A stretch of 64,000 nt of DNA from Lycorma delicatula (Eukaryota; Arthropoda; Insecta; Hemiptera; Fulgoridae). A program made the position numbers and the translations under genes. Of the stretch, positions 12,790 through 25,900 are shown piece after piece; position 1 is the first letter of the stretch, and each line of letters opens with the position of its first letter. Location of the stretch: positions 196,800,034 to 196,864,033 of the forward strand of contig NC_134456.1 of NCBI RefSeq assembly GCF_047948215.1, given 5' to 3'. A model generated the notes under the pieces. That model saw only the letters and a program-made list of their open reading frames with translations, made no database searches and was not told the DNA's origin.

Positions 12790-14180
12790 AACTGATCCGT
12801 GATTAGTGTTTTAAAACAGTTAACGAGTTTCACGCAAATAATAATAAACTGCCTACACTAAAAAAATTACATGAAGAACTTCAAAAAAGTATTCAAGTTA
12901 AGGGTTCTAGAATTACACTAGTAGCTACGAAAGAGTTTGGGTTTAAGCAGTGTAAAACTAATAATAATAGGAAACCTTTGATTGAGAAGAACAGAACCGA
13001 TAGAATTTAATTTAAATTTAAGAAAAATGACGAACTGCAGAAAAAAAAATTCTCCGAATATTTACTTGGACGAATCGTATATTTTAACTTCTCATTCGAC
13101 TTGAAATCGTAGTCGGATAACAGTGATGCAGGAGTAAATGTGCCGATTAATAAAGGTGAACGGTTAATCATAAACCACGCTAGCGAAGAAATGGAGTTCA
13201 TTCCAACGCGATACTAACTTGAAAAATTAGTTTAAAAAGCGGTGACTATCACGAAAGCTTCGGCAACAATTTCATGAAGGGGAAAAATTAATTTCTTGTC
13301 TTTCCCCCAAAATCAATGGTTGTTATCGATAATGTACCATACAACATATAACTTTTAGAGAAGCCTCCGAATCCAAACGGTAGAACAAGTGGCATGATTA
13401 ATTGATTAGAAAAGTTCAACATTCCGTTTAATAAAGCAGTGTTAAAACTATAACTATATAACGTAATTAAATCGCATACAAATTGAAAAATAAAGTCCCT
13501 TTTTGATGAACTATTAAAAAAACTCAGGCGTCAGATTCAGCGACTTCTATCTTACCATTCAGATTAAAATCCGATCTAAATTGTTGTGGTAGTAATAACA
13601 TAACATTTTTAAAGTCAGTAATTAAAAAATTAGTTGAGGAAAAATTGAATAAGGATGATTGCAGAAAACCACATTCCGAACATGTAAAGAAAGCTGAAAT
13701 TAGTATACGATGGAACCGTTAATTGATGAAATGACGGATAAATCTATCATACATCTATACAGTGGTAGTGAAAGAAAGTATTCCGTTGAAGGCGAGAAAA
13801 GATGGTGAACTTGCACAGGAACTTGTAGTACATGCTATATACTTTCTTTCTTTTTCTGTTTAGCCTTCGGAACCACCGTAAGGTATTACTTCAGAGGATG
13901 AATAAGGATTATATATGTGAATGTAAATGAAGTGTAGTCTTGTACTGTCTCAGGTCGACCATTCCTGAGATGTGTAGTCAATTGAAACCAAACCAGCAAA
14001 GAACACTAGTATCCACGATGTAGTATTCAAATCCGTCTAAAAATAACTGCCTTTACTAGGATTTTAACGCTGGAACTCTCGACCAAATACAGCTGATTTG
14101 CGATGACGAGTTCACTACAGGCCAACTTGGTGGGTTACTTGCACAGGAACTAGACATATAATGTAAACTTCAAGTAAGTG
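12790..14180 (+). pseudogene. DDE (IS630/Tc1-mariner type) transposase relic, split by a SINE
   Basis: Landmarks in order are FHANNNKLPTLKKLHEELQ and GFKQCKTNNNRKPLIEKN, then the first catalytic block YLDESYI (Asp codon 13069-13071), VPINKGERLIINHASEE with EFIPTRY, the second catalytic block VVIDNVPYN (Asp codon 13328-13330), and a degraded SYHSD-NPI block matching the PYHCQYNPIE region. This is the arrangement of the insect 'DDE superfamily endonuclease' transposases of IS630/Tc1-mariner type. Many stops and frameshifts kill it. A SINE (13824-14136, minus) interrupts the 3' part and duplicated the target sequence. I saw no terminal inverted repeats. Confidence 0.85.
13824..14136 (-). repeat. 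SINE-A, full-length copy with perfect 15-bp target duplication
   Basis: The sequence acttgcacaggaact stands on both sides, at 13809-13823 and 14137-14151, and marks a target-site duplication. On the minus strand the element starts with a tRNA-like head (gttttgcaatgacgagtt-type block, then a B box-like segment near 14060-14080). The body contains ggtcgacc-type palindromic blocks, and the 3' tail has cattcatcctctgaag-like and ggtggttccgg-like blocks ending in an A/G-rich run. Other copies are at 26997-27440, 34503-34705, 51960-52205 and 60874-61083. It inserted into an already present transposase relic. Confidence 0.9.
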
Positions 14181-14592
14181 TTAATAATAATAATAGTACA
14201 ACCAACAATGAAAACAATTGTACAAAAAAAAAAAAAAAATTAATTCTAAATGTTGTACAGAAAAAACTGTATAATAATAATTATACATATAATTTAGTTT
14301 AATTACAGATATGTTCATTCAAGCACTAGTTAGAGTTTTATAGTTTAAAAATTCACCTTAACTAAAATTTTTGTTTGCGAAATCCTTATTTATTGGATTA
14401 TTAATCCAAATTACTTAATAAGGAATTATAACTAATAAAACATGAAAACTGTAATTAATTAAATGTGAATAAATAAAAGTATAACGATTATTATTGCTGT
14501 CCTATTTGATTGGTGTAAATGTTTTCAGGTTCGGTAGCAATGCAGTTCAATCTTCAACACAAGCTATTATTTTCATTGTACGCGCGGTACAT

Positions 14593-14624
<32 letters not shown>

Positions 14625-16026
14625 CGCCTGTCACCATTTTGTATAATTCTGGTTAAATTTATAACGAACACTGAATATCGGCGTCATAATGAACATGATT
14701 AAACAGCGAATATGATAAATGCCAATCTCTCGGATTTTTATAACAGGGATTGTTGAGAATTTAGAAACTAAAATAACTATTTTAGGGGGACAGGTTATTC
14801 GGACAGAATAACACGTAAAATTTTTTTATTAAGAACTAAAGTTTTCCAACATTTATTACTATATAATAACGTAATCAATTAATAATAATTATTAAAAACA
14901 AAGGACCAGCTTGATATAAATTAATCTCTTTATAATTAATAATAAATAAATAAATTAATTAATTATAAATATTCTACTTTACTGCCCTTCGGGATAAAAG
15001 TTAATAGCTTTTAACTCAAAAGATTGACTTTTAATGACTGTTATAATATTCAACTCCTTATATTTTTTGCTTCTATTGGTGAAACGATCTCTATAAAAAT
15101 ATTTTATATTTATATAAACAAAGAAAAAGTCTAAATTTTCCTTTTGTATGACAGTTACTGATATTTATTAACAATAGTTATTATCGTGCGATTACTGTAG
15201 TATTAATAACAGGTTTCATTAACAGTGCTTAGAGGGAATGTAAATTTGTGAGCATGGCCATACAGAACTTTGCATGCGTAATGGTTAATGGGGTGTTCGA
15301 TTGAATGGCTTTTGTTTTAACAATAGCTAATCCCCAACAATTTGACAACAAGATGGAAACTACGGATTAGAATCCAAAATTATATCTACTGATCGTTTAA
15401 AATGTGAACTAATGTTTCATATTAAATATATAGCTAAATTAACTTTTTGCAAGTTCAACTAAAAGTAAAATTGAAATCTTTTTGTAATTTAATGTTTGCA
15501 CAGAAATATTATCAAAATGAACTATTGCATTATTAAACATTGTATGTATTCTAATACTGTACTATGTTGTCATAATATATTGGTAGAGAAATATTTTACA
15601 ATGTACTAAAAAAAAAAAAAAATGTTTAATTTAATCGTTTCAATTATAAATTATTGCTTAACATCTTTGTATAATTAATATCTACAAGGTAGACAAAACT
15701 TCTAAACTAATATAACGTAAAGGTTACAGGTCAGACAACTTATAATATATACTGTATTACCGCTTAGTGAAACTTGACTTTAACATTCAATATAGTTTTA
15801 ACAGGATGTTTCTTAGCGGAAGTTAAACCGGCTGAATTATTGTGATCAGCTAAGAGATATACAGAATCTCATTCTAAAATTAATTCAATATTTCTAAACA
15901 TTTTTTCAGCGTGAAAAGTATTAAATAAGATTAATTTTAGATAGCGCTATACATAATAAAATTGATGTAAATTATGAAATTTGAGCACATTCAAAGCTAA
16001 ATATATATATATGTATATATATATAA

Positions 16027-16072
<46 letters not shown>

Positions 16073-16859
16073 CATGTATTTATTCATTGAAGTTAATATG
16101 TAGAATAAACTTGTAGTTATTTTAATTAACTAATGTTGCTTAGATTTCTAAAAGATAAACGTAATATTAAAAGAGACAAATTTTGCTCAGATGAAAGCAG
16201 ATTTGGTGAGTCCAAGTGACTGGAAGGAAATAAATTTCATAATGTTAAACTATATATGCACACTGTATAAAATCCAGGAGAACGAAAATTAATGATATCT
16301 TTCAAACGAGAATAGAGGACTCTACTTTCTTATCTACTCTCTGCGGAGAAAATCCATCAGATAATTATACTCAAATCGTAAACCCAGTAGGATGAGTTAC
16401 GAAATGAAAGTGCTCTAATTTCTGCTGTCTAAATTTATATCTGTATTTTCTTTATTTCGTATAAAATAATCGTGAAACAAATATATATATAAAGAGGATA
16501 TACAGAAGATATCTTCTTCTTTTTTAATAAAAAATATGGATACAAAAACTATAATGGTAAAAGTAATAAAAATTTAAAAACATAAAAATGAAATTGTTTC
16601 AATGTGAGTCAGTAAATAAGTTGTAAGAATAATACAACGTAAAATATGCTAAGTTTCCGCGTATTTTATCAATGTATTACCGTAATAAATTAGTATGCAC
16701 CGATTAACAAGAGGAAGGGAGAGAAAAACCTTGGATTTCCCAAAATGTAAAAACAAATTATGAATTTTTAAATGTTAAATATAATTTCAATATCTATTCT
16801 AACAATAAATTAACAATTGTAAAGTTTAAGATATTATGAGTTAAGGTTTCTTACCGAGT
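14152..16859. other. AT-rich DNA with poly-A runs and a (TA)n tract
   Basis: Nothing coding was recognised. There is a 28-base poly-A run at about 14597-14624 preceded by GC-richer sequence (14520-14596), which could be the tail of an unidentified retroposed copy. A long TA-rich microsatellite lies at 15999-16070. Confidence 0.55.
15999..16070. repeat. (TA)n microsatellite with TG interruptions
   Basis: About 70 bases of alternating T and A, with interruptions by tg and aa near 16012, 16026 and 16039. Confidence 0.95.
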
Positions 16860-17500
16860 TTTACATCGCCAATCGTATTATGTAATGGGTTACATCCCAA
16901 CTCCGTAGGGAAAGACACCTAGAATGAGCGATTCCGGTCGCCACACCACTCCCTCCGTTCCGAGCCCTGAGGTGCTTTACCGGAGGTCATCTTTAAACCC
17001 TCTAATTAATTACATCTCACAGTCATCAGCCAGACCTCAGTCGGGATGCCCCCGATGTAAATGCCTCGGCAGACATTTACATCGGTAAAAATTATTATCT
17101 CAGCTAACGCCTTCGCTTTAGGATTCTTTCGAACATCTTCACTCTTCTATTACTACAATATCACCCTCTGAACTAGCTAACTGAAACCGCGGAAGCGTGA
17201 ACCATGTGTCTAGTCCAATTTTAATACCAGCGCTTGTGACTATAAATGCCTCAACCATCGACTAAGTAACGAGTCAATTCAATGCTAACCTCATACCTTT
17301 CAAAATGTGTTACACGTAACAACGAAATTCAGTCCTACATCCCATCATCTATTATAAACATCATACATGAAGACCGCCCTCCGCAAGGCAATGCCACACA
17401 TCACGGCTGCATGGGCAACCATGCCCTCGGTAGCGCAATCACCCAACCACCGCCGATAGCGGCTCAGCCAATTCAACAATCATTGCTTGTGAATTAACAG
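16860..17500. mobile_element. GC-richer island, unclassified TE-derived sequence
   Basis: The block stands out from the AT-rich surroundings and resembles in texture the 3' UTRs of the R1-clade copies elsewhere in the window, but I could not match it to any of them. A hairpin with perfect 12-bp arms (ccgatgtaaatg) and a 10-base loop lies at 17052-17085. Fragments such as SSEGDIVVIEE are readable on the minus strand, without enough context to name a domain. TE origin is inferred from composition only. Confidence 0.4.
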
Positions 17501-17519
17501 AGCCTCATTGACAAAACGT

Positions 17520-17890
17520 CTAACCAAAATCTAAAAATCACAAAGTAATTCCTAGGGTGATTCCCGAAAAGTGCCGTTTTCTACAATTATGATATTGTTA
17601 CATCTTGTAGACCAGTTAATTCTAAGTTCATTTGGAGACATGTTGATATAGCTCCTACGGCACCTATTACAACTGGTACCTTAGTAATCTTCTTTTTCCA
17701 TAGTCGGTGAAAATCAATTTGTAAGTTCTTGTATTGTGTTATATTTTTCAAGTTCTTTATCGACTATATTATCCAAACACATTTTTCTCGCACTACAATG
17801 ATGTCTGGTCCAAGTGCGGTCAGTTGGAATTTTGAAGTCCCAGAGGATCTTCATCTAATAGTCCAGTCATGGGAGAAAAAAAGTCGATTT
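17520..17890 (-). pseudogene. LINE ORF2 C-terminal relic
   Basis: On the minus strand the pieces DFKIPTDRTW, then VDKELEKYNTIQEL, a Lys-rich LW-type segment, and VPVVIGAVGAIS followed by NLELTGLQDVTIS appear in order across shifting frames. This is the conserved tail downstream of the RT in one group of non-LTR retrotransposons, which usually reads KEKEKI-KY-DL, RLW and PVVIGALG. The palm domain is missing and indels are frequent. The clade is uncertain, but this tail differs from the R1-clade and from the 3.5-kb LINE, so it is a further LINE lineage in the window. Confidence 0.72.
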
Positions 17891-17899
17891 TTGAAAAAA

Positions 17900-20335
17900 A
17901 TTGGTAAAGTTTGGTTAATAATAAGTTTGGTTTGGTAAAATTGGTAAAAAATTGGAAATACTTGGGGATGCAGATTAGAGTAAGTTTAACTTCGTTATAT
18001 GCGACTAGACGAAATTTTCTCTAAGTGGACAAAATGACGGCCGTTCAAAGATGGTGAAAATCGGTTTTTCAATTTTGTAGGCCAAGGTAAACTTCCAAGG
18101 CGAAAAAGTTATGAATTTAAGTTGTGAGCATTTGCAGTACCTATAATTTAAGCCTTTAAACGTTGAATTTTGTTAATTAGTATTGCATAAAAGCCGAAAA
18201 ACCGTTAAAATTGGCCGTTTTTTCAAAGCCAAATTTATTAAAAAAAATAACTTTTCTACTAATTTGTATTATTTTAAAAGTTATTTCTTATAATTCCGAA
18301 TTCAATGAGTGTTACACAAGAAAATTGGCTTATTCGTTGCTGAGATATTGTAATTTGTTTATAAAAAGACTCTTTAGGCAACTGTAATTATTTTTTTGTT
18401 TTAAGAACTTTTTCCTGTCCATTTTAAGCGCAATCTATTTTTAAAGACTTAAAATTTCAAACGGTGAAAAGCTTTAGACCAAAAATTAATGGAAAACTTG
18501 TTTAAACTTCTTCGATAAATGAACAAAAAGTAGAGCGTGCTCGAGTGGTAGTCGTGGAAGGAAAATTGGTTCGCGGCAGTCGCGCACGAATAAACATGAA
18601 TTCGTAACTTCAAATCGGTACCGGTTAAAATGTACTCGCTTGTGTTCAAGTTGTAATGGCGAAACTTGCGAGAAGGCAGCGATTATCGAATAACATGACA
18701 ATGAAAACGCTGACAATAATGCCAACTAATAATTGATTTACTGCTTCTATTTCATAGGTTTATTAATAACTAGTGGATTTTTATTAGTTTTACAGAAAAA
18801 AATAAGATGAACTTTGAAAATATTTAGAAATCTATAAATATGTAAAATAATATGGTGGATGCATAATAATTTAGTAAAGATTGGATGTAGTTTTAGAATT
18901 TTATATTATCGTAAATTTTTAACATCTCTGTAATCTATGAAATTTTTACTTTACGAATTGACGGTTGTTTTCCATCAACATGAATGCAAATAAGTTTTTA
19001 TACTTAATGGAAATGAAATAAAAGGTAAGTAAATAGAATCTGAGACAATACATTTATAAACGATTTTTTTTTTTTTTGATGTGAAATAAGCTGAGCTGCC
19101 TTGAAATTATTATTAAGCATTAATCTTCTTTCTAGTAAATGCATTTCTTTTAAGGGAGAGATGTAATAATGACTGCAGAAATAAATGAATTATTTGAAAA
19201 AAGTGTTTTCCTTTCTGAGAGTGTTTATAATTTTTATCGAAGTGAATACAACAATCAACCAGAATCGTAGTGACATCTGCTCAGAGTTTGATTTAGTTTA
19301 CGTCGAAACAAGACAGATGAAGAGAAGAAAACAATTTTGCTGTTTATTTGCATCGCATTTAATATGAACAGCTTGGGCTTGGCAGCGGATAAAAAAAGAT
19401 GCGAATTCTAGGAAAGCGGCATCAATATCCGAGGCAACAAACAGAACACCCACGCACGGATCCGCGCGTCACTTCACAGTGACTTGTGGTTTGGCTTATG
19501 TTTTTATTGAAATATCTCTGCTTTTCCACACTTTTTCTAGAAAACTGATATTTCTTTTGTTGGAAACAATTTAATAGGTTTTTCCTGATGATTTATATAA
19601 ACAGCTGTTATTTATTTCTTTTAATTAAAATGGAAAAGCATCACGTTTTTATTGTAGAACACTACTAATTATTACTGAATGAAAAAAATAATAATTCTGC
19701 TGGTACATTGAAAACTGTATTTAATTTGATAGTAAAATGAAATAAAAGGAAACAGAAAATACGCAAATATATACATTCATCTTGTCACAATTAATTAATG
19801 TAGAGGTCCAAATCACTGGTTTATTAAAATTGGAAATATGATACTCAAATATCATTTTTAAATCAATATTTCATTGCAAATTATCCTTCAACTAATTATT
19901 ATTTGAGACCAGAAAAATAATAAATATCGTATTTTGTTTTTTCATCTGTGGCGTCATTAAATTGACAATTGTAAATATATAAATATTAGCTCGTAACATA
20001 AAAAACTTAATTTGAAAAAAATTTAGAAGTCTTAATTTACAAAACCAATCGGTAAACAGTAAGTTTATGGACAAGATACATACTGAACTAAAATTTAAAG
20101 AAAAATACTACAGGATATTAATTATAACTTTGAAAAATCTGTAAATAGTTCGAAATTTTTTATATCCTGCTTCAAAACATCAATGAACATGACCGTAATA
20201 ATTTTTATCTTATAAAAGGATAAAAATAAATAAACAGAGCACAAATAAACTATCAACAAAAAAAATCATGAACAAAATACTAAACCTCTTATTTAAAAAA
20301 TGATTTGATAACCCTAAACAAAAAGAAATTATATT
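17900..20335. other. unclassified DNA; moderately GC block at 17.9-18.7 kb
   Basis: The part at about 17940-18700 is richer in GC and holds short repeated phrases such as ttggtaaaattggtaaaa. It looks like non-coding transposon sequence, but I found no inverted termini or coding signal. From 18700 to 20335 it is plain AT-rich DNA except for a GC-richer patch at 19375-19490 that I cannot assign. Confidence 0.5.
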
Positions 20336-20339
20336 TTAT

Positions 20340-21430
20340 ACCCCCTGGTTTATTCACCTTGTGGTGAGTCCTTTTTTACCCACCATCTTAATTGTTGGGT
20401 AAACACAAATATTTGTTTTGTTGTTTTTTTGTGTTTGTTGTTCTCCTGCTCCGCTGGGCCGGCTCAACAATCAGGTATTTCTCAGCCCAGGGAAGTATCC
20501 TTGCGATTCTAATGAGCCTCCCCGCCTACCGGCAGTACGTCCGACATGGCAGGTCGGCTCACCGGTTCCAGATCTTTTCCTTATTTTCATCTTGTACCTG
20601 CCTCTAACCGTTAAGGCCAGGGACACCGGCCTGGCTATGCAGTATCCGGGCTCTGCCCCAGCAGCCGGGTCTCGGTCATTTTTTTCCCCCGTAAAGCAAC
20701 TTCTCCCACTTCTTGTAATCCACTTCCTTCGCTCGAATAACCTCAGACACGAATCTTTATATTGTCAGCCATTTCTCTTTTCCTCTCACCATATACATTG
20801 TTGTAGTTTCCAGGGTAATCTCTTGTATGTTATATCTTTTAGATCCTTCCAACGTGGAAATTCAAAAAGCGTGTGACAGGGAGTGTCCTCCTGACTGCAG
20901 TACACACAATTTGGAAGCTCCCTTCAACTAAACCAGTGTAAGAATATACCAAATTCTCCGTGACCAGAGAGGAATTGTGACAGGTAGTACTCCACGTCGC
21001 TGTGTTTTCTCCCCAACCACGGTCCTATCTCAGAAATAAGCTTCTTTGCCCACAACCCAGTTGTAGCGGATTTCCACTTCTCTTGCCATTCTTGTAGAAA
21101 GAGATTAGAGGCATCTGCCTTTTTATGGCCTTATAGATCCGTTTCATTTGGGTAGACCGTAACTGGATCGGCGGTACCCCGGCCAGGACTTCTGCCGCAT
21201 CCACCGATACCATTCGATACGCTGCCACGATACATAAATTCATTTGTCTCTGCAGTGATGTCATCATCATCACATTCCTCTTGCTGTTTAGTGCCACAAA
21301 CCAAACAGGCACTGCATACAATACTATAAAAGTCGCTACTATCATCAACAGCTTTCTTTAGCTGCACTGGGCTACCACTTGGCGCCCGTCATTCTACTCA
21401 GAACGTTGACGATCCTCTCCGCTTTACTGC
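20340..21430 (-). mobile_element. R1-clade LINE 3' half (RT C-terminus, zinc tail, 3' UTR)
   Basis: The minus strand, from high to low coordinates, reads KAERIVNVLSRMTGAKW, VLYAVPVWFVAL, SLQRQMNLCIVAAYRMVSVD followed by AAEVLAGVPPI, then GHGEFGIFLHWF and the zinc tail NCVYCSQEDTPCHTLFEFPRW. This is the thumb and C-terminal zinc-binding region typical of R1-clade ORF2 proteins. One Cys of the zinc tail has become Phe (FEFPRW for FECPRW). A GC-rich 3' UTR extends to about 20340. The catalytic palm is missing through 5' truncation at about 21430. Frames are broken in a few places. A 152-codon plus-strand open frame at 20418-20876 is antisense to this element and not a gene. Confidence 0.88.
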
Positions 21431-21979
21431 ATACTTCAATGAGATAAAAAAAAAAAAACATTGTTTTTGAAGTTGGTTTCTATCTTCATTGCTTTTATTC
21501 TAAATCGAACGAAAGGATTTTTAGTAATGTAGTAGTTTATTTACTAATTTGGCATATTTAAGTGTATTTTATAAAGTTATTAAATAGTTTTTTAATTCTT
21601 TTTTTTTATTCTTTTAGGTGTTGCATTCTTATTTTGTTTGAACGTAGAATATTTTCAGTTTCGTAAGGGTTCTAATAAGGTTGGTTATGCTGGTTTATTT
21701 CAACCTTTTAATGATGTATTTGATGTATTTAAGGATTTATTGGTTGGATTTTTTTACCGATTTCTTTTTTGTGTGTATTAAGTACTGGTGATTAAGTTGT
21801 GAAATTGTATGAATCTCAATTTTTTTTATAAAATATTACTCAAACCCTGTTAAAAATATTTAACGCGCTTTGAAGTTCTTGAATGATTAAATAAATTGTA
21901 ATCCGACGAAAATATAAAATTAACTCATAAAAATGTCATCCTTCAAAATTTATTTTCACATATGAATTAAAAATCACCA
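21431..21979. other. AT-rich DNA, nothing recognised
   Basis: T-rich sequence with no coding or repeat signal that I could match. Confidence 0.55.
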
Positions 21980-22350
21980 GGGGTAGAGATGTTCCGGGGA
22001 TCAAACCATTTCTTCACGCGTATTCTTCAGCAGAATGGTCGAGAGGATGGGGTGGTTAGGGGATGAGGGATAGCCTCCTGCTGAGCTGCCGTTCGTCTGT
22101 AGTTGCAGTGATTAGGCACTGGGACCGGCACTGAGACCGAGTCCCGGTGTGGGCCCCTTTTATGGGACGCTCACATTGGAAGCATTGGCGTCAAGACCGA
22201 GTCCCGGATCCTCGGGTGGGGTTCAGGGACGACATAGTCGGGCCTGGATACCTTGCCCTAGATCTTAGAGACAGGCACTGAAAAGATCCAGCCGGCGGGC
22301 TGACGGGAAGCTGCCCGTACAATCACCTAGATCTAGTTATCAATCTTTTT
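21980..22350. mobile_element. GC-rich island, unclassified TE-derived sequence
   Basis: An abrupt GC-rich block in AT-rich DNA. It contains an internal direct repeat, gaccgagtcccgg, at about 22135 and again at about 22196. It has no open frame of note. The composition resembles the 3' UTRs of the R1-clade copies at 12.3 and 38.7 kb, but I could not align it to either, so its origin is inferred. Confidence 0.4.
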
Positions 22351-24875
22351 ACACAACACCTACCGCGCACGCCTATATGCGCGAGATATACATCTGACCT
22401 ACAGTCATGAAACGCAGGCTTGCTAACACGGGAACAATTAACACAATTAGGAGGAATGATCCTATTCTTACTTGGAAAGTTAGTTCTTTACTTTACTGAA
22501 CATTTCGTAAAAAAATCGTAATTTTCTGTTTCTGTTTTACAAAAAACATATCTGTCCTAATCGTTTTGCATACATTTTGTTAAAATGTGAAGAAACATAA
22601 TCTTTTTTCATTTAAAATATAATAATTATTTAAATTTAAGAAGAAAATTGAATAAGTACATTTTACATTGAATCTAGAGACAAATTAAAAATTTTGTATT
22701 AATCAATAAATTCAACACAGTTTGTATAATGTTCTAATAATACATTTTAATAGATATAAAATTTGATTTTTTGAGTATCTATGTAATTTTTGATAATTTT
22801 CAGATTTTCTTTTATTCTAATTGTACTGTTAAATCTATGAAATATTTTTCCTTGATAGAAAAATGCAAGCACTATCTTTAGTGGTGCATATTGTAATTAT
22901 TGTAAGACTGCACGTATTAAATGCACCCAGGAGAAGATTTAGTTTCGAGTATTATGAATTTTGGTTTGCTTATCTTGCCTTAACTACTTTAATCCACGTT
23001 TTAGCAACTCTGTGTTATCTTTACTAAAAATACGAATAATAATATATTTCTCTAACTTTCTGTGACATCAGTATTAAGAAACTGTATTGTAAGTACTATT
23101 TGAGGTAAGGTAAAGAACCGTTTAAAAATACAATATTTCCTCAGGGAAAAAGGAATTTTTATAGAGATATGATACTATGACCAGCTCGTTTTTTATTACT
23201 GAGTGATAAACAAATCCTCATTAAAACCCTCTCAAACAGATAGAAAAATACGAGAAAATTTTATTAATTTAAAGTAGATGTTTATTTGATGTTACTGTTT
23301 TTTCCCTAATCACCCTCTATTTTTAAAAATAACTGAAACTTGGTCTCAATAAAGGAAACATATTTTTTACAATTTAAAGCTGTCTATTTTACCTATTGCC
23401 ACCATTCTCATATCCACCGGGTTCAGAAAACTTCTTCTAAAGAATAAAAATTTTGCTGGCTTTGGTCTGCAACAAGTTTATCTACAGTTAATATTATGCT
23501 TATTGGGGATTCGAAACCAGGTATATTCTACTGAAAGGCAAATTTTCTTCTAATCAGTCAAGGAAATTTGTTTAGGTGTATGTTATAATTTTATATTTAT
23601 AAAAATTCATTCATTTTATAAGTTTACTTGACTTCTTTGCCTGATTCAAAGAAAAATATAAGTTGACTTGAAAAGGTAAATTTGTCAACGGTAAGTTCGA
23701 GATATATCTAAATAGGCTTTTAACGAAAAATATCTATGTTAATATTATTTTACGAGATTTCTATTAGACTATCGGTCGGTATTTCACTATGGCTACATAG
23801 GATTTAAAAAGTTAATAATTATTTCTAGGTAACTAATGTAATCAAATATTACTAATGTTTTTATTGATTAAAAATATAAGTTAAATTATATCACAATAAA
23901 AAACCGGATGATTTACGTCTAAAACTGTACAAGTCATTTATATTAAAAAGCAACTAATGTAAAAACATAAAAGCAATTTAGAAAGGAAAATTTTCACGCC
24001 TTTATTCAAGCAAAATAGCAAGGGGGTATAAAATCTCATGCATTTCACGGCTCATAAATTACAAGAAATCCAAGAGATAAAAAGAAAGTTATGACGTAGT
24101 ACAGAAGTCGAAGTTCCTTTGAATGCATTCATCCTTACTTTCAAGTATTCGTAAAGAGAAGAGAAAAAGTTTACTTCTCTTAAAAAATTCTACTATCAAT
24201 AAAACCTTTATTTTTGTTTATATGAATTTACGTGCTAAATTAATTCTCATGGTGTGCTAACTTAAAAAGCTTTTCGTGTTAATACAGAAATAAAAATGTT
24301 ATATTTTTATAATAAATATAGTTATTTTATTTTTGTATTAAATATTTTTCTGCGATACTTTTTGATGTCACAAATTAAACTACTCTACTCACTTATGAAG
24401 CTGTGTTAAATGCATATTTAATTTAATTTTTATTATAATTCCTTAAAATTTTACTTTATTTATTAAGTAACTCTAAATCATCTAATAAGAAATCTATAAT
24501 AAAACATAGACAAACATCAACTTCTAAATATTTGATGTCTTCTACACTTATTGTAATAACTATTTGCCTATGAATTTGAAGCTTATAATTACATCTAATG
24601 AATTAGATTCATTACAACGGTAAAAATCAAAGGGTCTTATTTTATTCCGTAGTCAGTTTTCTCATACAACTCAGTTACCACGCTACGTAATACTAAGACG
24701 TAGATTTTATATTTTTATTATCTGATTACCATCTTCAGAAGATACTTGCCGAAATTTCCGTATTGTTAAACGTTGATTCTAATGCACAGAATCCTATTTG
24801 GGGGTCGGATCAAAGTAATTACGACGAATATTTCCAAAAAAAAAATTAGATGGTCATCTAAATTTTGAAACCAAA
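22351..24875. other. AT-rich DNA, nothing recognised
   Basis: No open frame of note, no tRNA-like boxes, and no match to the repeats named elsewhere. Confidence 0.55.
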
Positions 24876-24879
24876 ATGA

Positions 24880-25900
24880 ATTTTTTATACAATGTACTTG
24901 TGAAAGCGTTGGAGAAACTGGTAATACAGCATCTGGTCCAGGTGAAATACATTACATCATGAATAGACAGCTAAAAACCACTACGAAATTTAGATTGCTA
25001 GCATTATGTAATCAGCTAAGACGGGATGGAATGTACCCGCGGCAGAGAAAGAAAGCATATGTTGTTCAGACTCCAAAAATATAATAATATGAACGATCCC
25101 GAAAGTTACCTTCCTATTTCTGTCTGCGTTTGCAAACGTCTGCGTTTGAAAAAGTCTTCTAAAAAAAGATAAATAATCGACTCGTTTGGATTTTAGCAAA
25201 ATGTCTTTTATCCTCGCATCAAGCAGGATTTTGACAGTAACTACTGACCAAATGATGAATTTCAAAAATACTTTATACAACAGTTTCATCACTAGAATAT
25301 ACTGTACCGGAGTTTTTGATCTACAGAAGGGTTTTGATATAATTTGGGGTTCTGGAATAATGCTTCAATTATACGGCAATGGATTGTTTGCAGTAATCTA
25401 CTGGTATTACTTGGCAATTGCCGCCTTAAACCGTTGTTCGGCTACACTAGCTTCGTAATATTACTTGGCAACTATATGATCGACCGTACTTTTCAAATAG
25501 GAATTACAATGAGTAATCGTCGGAAAAAAGATTGGAAAATGGCATACCACAAGGCTCGCCGTTAAGAGATACATTTTTTACGATCGCCATCGATAAACTG
25601 ATATTAGCCATTCAGAAGAAATCAACAAAAGCGTTTACCTCGATGAGCTTGTAATGATATATGCCAGTAACAATACAGTCACGCTGAAGTATAGATTGCA
25701 ACGAGGGATAAACGCCCTTACCGAAGTTACAAAGAAACGGATTCAAATTTTCACCAGAGAAAAAGTGAGAATACACTTCTGTAGGAAGGGAACTCCTCAT
25801 CGTATTCCTACCGCATTCGTAGACCATCGATCTCTATTCAAATTAGATTAGTAATCCAAAAATGAAATTCAAGGATGTGTCCGTTGTCGAAATAAGACCG
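24880..25900 (+). pseudogene. Jockey-clade LINE reverse transcriptase fragment
   Basis: Across shifting frames the landmarks follow RT order: NDPESYLPISVCVCK (the NPxSYRPISL block), SSRILTVTTDQMM, then motif A TGVFDLQKGFDIIW (usual form AVFLDIEKAFDRVW), motif B GIPQGSPL at 25541-25564, and a motif C-like VYLDEL with Tyr at 25636 and YASNNTVTL downstream. The second catalytic Asp of the YxDD motif appears as Glu (YLDE). The tail includes KVRIHFCRKGTPHRIPT. Order and wording fit Jockey-type elements. There are many frameshifts and stops, and the endonuclease and 3' UTR are absent. A segment equal to about 25776-25880 recurs at 27044-27150 inside a SINE. Confidence 0.85.

Noticed and set aside
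20418..20876. 152-codon plus-strand open frame
   Set aside because: It lies antisense to the 3' UTR and C-terminus of an R1-clade LINE. GC-rich sequence has few chance stops, and the residues show no domain.
22000..22350. GC-rich block as rRNA or other structural RNA gene
   Set aside because: It matches no rRNA region that I recognise. Its texture and internal repeat fit transposon-derived UTR sequence better.
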